Source: an uncultured Bacillota bacterium (GTDB lineage Bacteria; Bacillota; Sulfobacillia; UBA995; UBA9673). Taken from it: a stretch of 6,681 nucleotides of DNA. The stretch spans positions 1 to 6,681 of the forward strand of contig CALMHV010000285.1 in NCBI GenBank assembly GCA_937863905.1. The letters run 5' to 3'. Below, piece after piece: positions 5,398-6,681 of this stretch. A program made the position numbers and the translations under genes. The first letter of the stretch is position 1. Each line of letters starts with the position of its first letter. The notes beneath the pieces were generated by a model. The model did not search any database and was not told the DNA's origin. It saw only the letters and a list, made by a program, of their open reading frames with translations.

Positions 5398-6239
5398 TCT
5401 TCGCCTAGCGCGGGGGCGTCTTGGGATTGGCGCCGGTCTCGCGTCGGATTGGCGTAGCAGTAAAGACAACCGCTCGGGCACGGGTGGGTGGAGTACCAGG
5501 CGAGATCGGTGGCCTGCGCGCAGCCGCAGTGGACGCGCTGTCCGCCGGCCCGGTCGGGGCGGGCGGGCAGCCCGCGCGGGTGAAGGCGGCTGAGGAGAGC
5601 CGCGTCCACGCAGGCCGTCATGGGGCGCGTGGCCTCACAACAGAATTGCAGGCCCGCCCCGGCTGCGGCCGCCTCGCGCTCCAGGGTCGCTAGGACCCGT
5701 TCGCGCGGCTCGCCCTCAAGGGTCACGAGCTCAAGCCCGGCCGCCTGGAAGCGGCTGATGACCTTGGCGTAGGGTGAGGCCAGACTGGTCTTGAGCCCGC
5801 GAACCCCCGCAGCCACGGCCTGGCCGGCTATCGCGGCGAAGGACCGGCTATTGGAGCGAACTTCCGAGCCGTGACTCGGCTCGGCGGGCTCCCGCCAATG
5901 GACGATGGGGTCGATGCGGACGACAACCCGCTCCGGTGACCCGACGAAATCGACAAGCCCGGGGAGGACAGCCAGGGTCTCCTCGGGCGGCGGGACGCGC
6001 GGTTCCAGGCGAGTGCCGCCCAGGCCGGTGATGGTGATGTGAACCACGACCTGGTCGTATCGGGCCAGGACCGCCCGCAGCGGGTCGGCCAGCACGGCCG
6101 CCGGGAACTTCGTGAAGAGGACCAGGCTGTGGACCTGCTCGGGCCGGTAGCGGAGGAGGCGGCGGATGAGGTCGTCGGGGTACCACCGCACCATGTCGGT
6201 GCGCCGGGAGACGGTCAGGACGGACAGGCCGCCGGGCGT
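5394..6239 (-). CDS. DUF1848-family protein with C-terminal radical-SAM-like cysteine cluster
   Basis: The protein matches DUF1848. It has the N-terminal strand SVLTVSRRTDM (SRRTD at 11-15), FTKFP (42-46), RIDPIV (108-113), a KTSLASPYAKV segment, FCCE (199-202), HCGC (C238, C240), and a terminal CPSGCLYCYAN with C254, C258 and C261. The last is CX3CX2C, the spacing of the iron-sulphur motif of radical SAM enzymes, but placed at the C-terminus. I know of no established reaction for the family. The start is unusual: no ATG, GTG or TTG lies between the strong AGGAGGAGG site and ATG 6194, which would remove the conserved SRRTD. ACG 6239 sits 7 nt after the SD and keeps the homologous N-terminus (281 aa); CTG 6227 is the other option. 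GTG 6344 would add 35 unlikely residues read from inside the upstream gene. The gene follows the 45-residue membrane peptide in the same run. Confidence 0.82.
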   Translation of the reverse strand, partial: TPGGLSVLTVSRRTDMVRWYPDDLIRRLLRYRPEQVHSLVLFTKFPAAVLADPLRAVLARYDQVVVHITITGLGGTRLEPRVPPPEETLAVLPGLVDFVGSPERVVVRIDPIVHWREPAEPSHGSEVRSNSRSFAAIAGQAVAAGVRGLKTSLASPYAKVISRFQAAGLELVTLEGEPRERVLATLEREAAAAGAGLQFCCEATRPMTACVDAALLSRLHPRGLPARPDRAGGQRVHCGCAQATDLAWYSTHPCPSGCLYCYANPTRDRRQSQDAPALGED

Positions 6240-6244
6240 CTGCG

Positions 6245-6255
6245 CTCCTCCTCCT
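6245..6255 (-). promoter_or_regulatory. Strong ribosome-binding site without a standard start codon at normal distance
   Basis: On the minus strand AGGAGGAGGAG starts inside the TAG stop of the small upstream gene. The only initiator-like codon at a normal distance and in the DUF1848 frame is ACG at 6239 (7 nt from the second AGGAGG). The first NTG of any kind is CTG 6227 (19 nt away), and the first ATG is 6194. Confidence 0.65.
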
Positions 6256-6391
6256 AGAGGACGATGCTGGCTGCCTGGGCCGTCGACGCGAAGACGGCCA
6301 GAACGGTGATCACAATGAGAGCGGCCACGGCCGCAAGGAGCCACGGGCTCACCCGCGACCGCGAGGCCGTGGCCCGGGATAGTCGCCTCAT
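6254..6391 (-). CDS. 45-residue single-span membrane peptide (unrecognised)
   Basis: I do not recognise this gene. It encodes 45 residues: an Arg/Ser-rich, positively charged N-terminus (R2, R3, R6, R11, R13), a hydrophobic span from about W17 to F34, then ASTAQAASIVL. The layout is either a small N-in membrane protein or a signal peptide whose AQA site (38-40) would leave only five residues. Its ATG follows the TAG of the upstream gene with no gap. A perfect AAGGAGGT lies 10 nt upstream inside that gene's last codons, so translation is very likely. Its own stop falls in the ribosome-binding site of the DUF1848 gene, so the three genes are probably one transcription unit with translational coupling. 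It may be a true small protein or the remnant of a longer secreted protein that lost its body; the sequence does not decide between these. Confidence 0.7.
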   Translation of the reverse strand: MRRLSRATASRSRVSPWLLAAVAALIVITVLAVFASTAQAASIVL

Positions 6392-6681
6392 CTAGCCGGC
6401 CACCTCCTTGCGTTTGACCGGCGTCCGTCCCACCTGGGTCAGCACGTACCCGGCCACGAGCAGGGCGGCGAGCCCGGAAACGAACGCTCCCACCAGAGCC
6501 AGAGGCGGGGCCTTCACCGTGAGGACTATCTTGCGCTCACCGGGGACCGCCGGTATGGCCAGCAGGTGCTCGACCGCCGTCACTTCCGTCGTCTGCCCGT
6601 CAACCGTGACGGCCAGGGAGTCTAGGGCGGCGAAGGGCAGGATGACCCGCCCGCCCTGCCACTCGCTCGGGACGGTGAGGG
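6392..6681 (-). CDS. C-terminus of a YfhO-like multi-span membrane protein, 5' truncated by the window edge
   Basis: The frame is open from the right edge to TAG at 6392-6394, giving 95 residues. The segment SLAVTVDGQTTEV (21-33), then HLLAIPAVPGERKIVLTVKAP (38-58, with a Pro/Gly turn), then one hydrophobic helix at about 61-80 and a basic tail VGRTPVKRKEVAG, resembles the end of YfhO-family proteins. Those have an extracytoplasmic beta domain with a V-D-G turn and a P-A-G-x-H-type strand before the last membrane helix. In Gram-positive bacteria, YfhO-type proteins are linked to glycosylation of lipoteichoic acid. This call rests on a short C-terminal fragment, and another GT-C-like or large membrane protein is possible. 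The gene carries the ribosome-binding site of the following 45-residue gene in its last codons. Confidence 0.5.
   Translation of the reverse strand, partial: LTVPSEWQGGRVILPFAALDSLAVTVDGQTTEVTAVEHLLAIPAVPGERKIVLTVKAPPLALVGAFVSGLAALLVAGYVLTQVGRTPVKRKEVAG
6402..6409 (-). promoter_or_regulatory. Perfect Shine-Dalgarno site for the 45-residue membrane peptide
   Basis: On the minus strand AAGGAGGT is followed by 10 nt and ATG 6391. It lies in the coding end of the upstream membrane-protein gene and is the main evidence that the small downstream gene is real. Confidence 0.8.

Noticed and set aside
5394..6344. DUF1848 starting at GTG 6344
   Set aside because: It would add 35 Arg/Gly/His-rich residues read out of frame through most of the small membrane-peptide gene, with no good SD; homology begins near 6220.
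1..6681. A defence island, mobile element or CRISPR-type system
   Set aside because: No transposase, integrase, direct-repeat array, nuclease-effector pair or phage gene is visible; all genes fit housekeeping, envelope or repair families.

Overview
The window is very GC-rich (roughly two thirds G+C by eye, not counted), gene-dense bacterial DNA. Several genes have strong Shine-Dalgarno (SD) sites, two of them perfect AAGGAGGT. The gene set (split NHEJ ligase/polymerase, a GPH sugar symporter, a PIG-L deacetylase, a membrane-anchored NlpC/P60 hydrolase, a DinB-fold protein, a DUF1848 protein) fits a high-GC Gram-positive-type lineage, for example a high-GC Bacillota group. The sequence alone does not fix the taxon. 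No rRNA, tRNA, CRISPR array, insertion sequence or phage gene is visible.

Layout from left to right. (1) On the + strand are the 3' end of an ATP-dependent DNA ligase and, overlapping it by GTGA, a stand-alone LigD-type primase/polymerase. Together they form the ligase and polymerase parts of a bacterial NHEJ module; ku is not in the window. (2) On the - strand, convergent with the polymerase, is a GPH-family sugar:cation symporter. The polymerase frame has no stop until 149 nt inside it. (3) A 220-nt divergent spacer holds a 16-bp perfect palindrome and a long bulged inverted repeat. (4) On the + strand, a tight run encodes a PIG-L deacetylase, a BON-SH3-SH3-NlpC/P60 envelope protein starting 1 nt later, and a DinB-family metalloprotein 35 nt further on. 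(5) On the - strand, a second run is transcribed towards the DinB gene: the C-terminus of a YfhO-like membrane protein, a 45-residue single-span membrane peptide, and a DUF1848 protein with a C-terminal CX3CX2C cluster. The DinB and DUF1848 stop codons share the tetranucleotide CTAG.

The ligase and polymerase should act together in DNA end joining. PIG-L, NlpC/P60 and DinB look co-transcribed. They may serve cell-envelope glycan processing or, for PIG-L plus DinB, low-molecular-weight thiol metabolism; both are inferences. The least described parts are the small membrane peptide with its excellent ribosome-binding site, the DUF1848 gene whose best-placed start codon is ACG, and the BON fusion on the NlpC/P60 protein. 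I do not see a convincing new multi-gene system.
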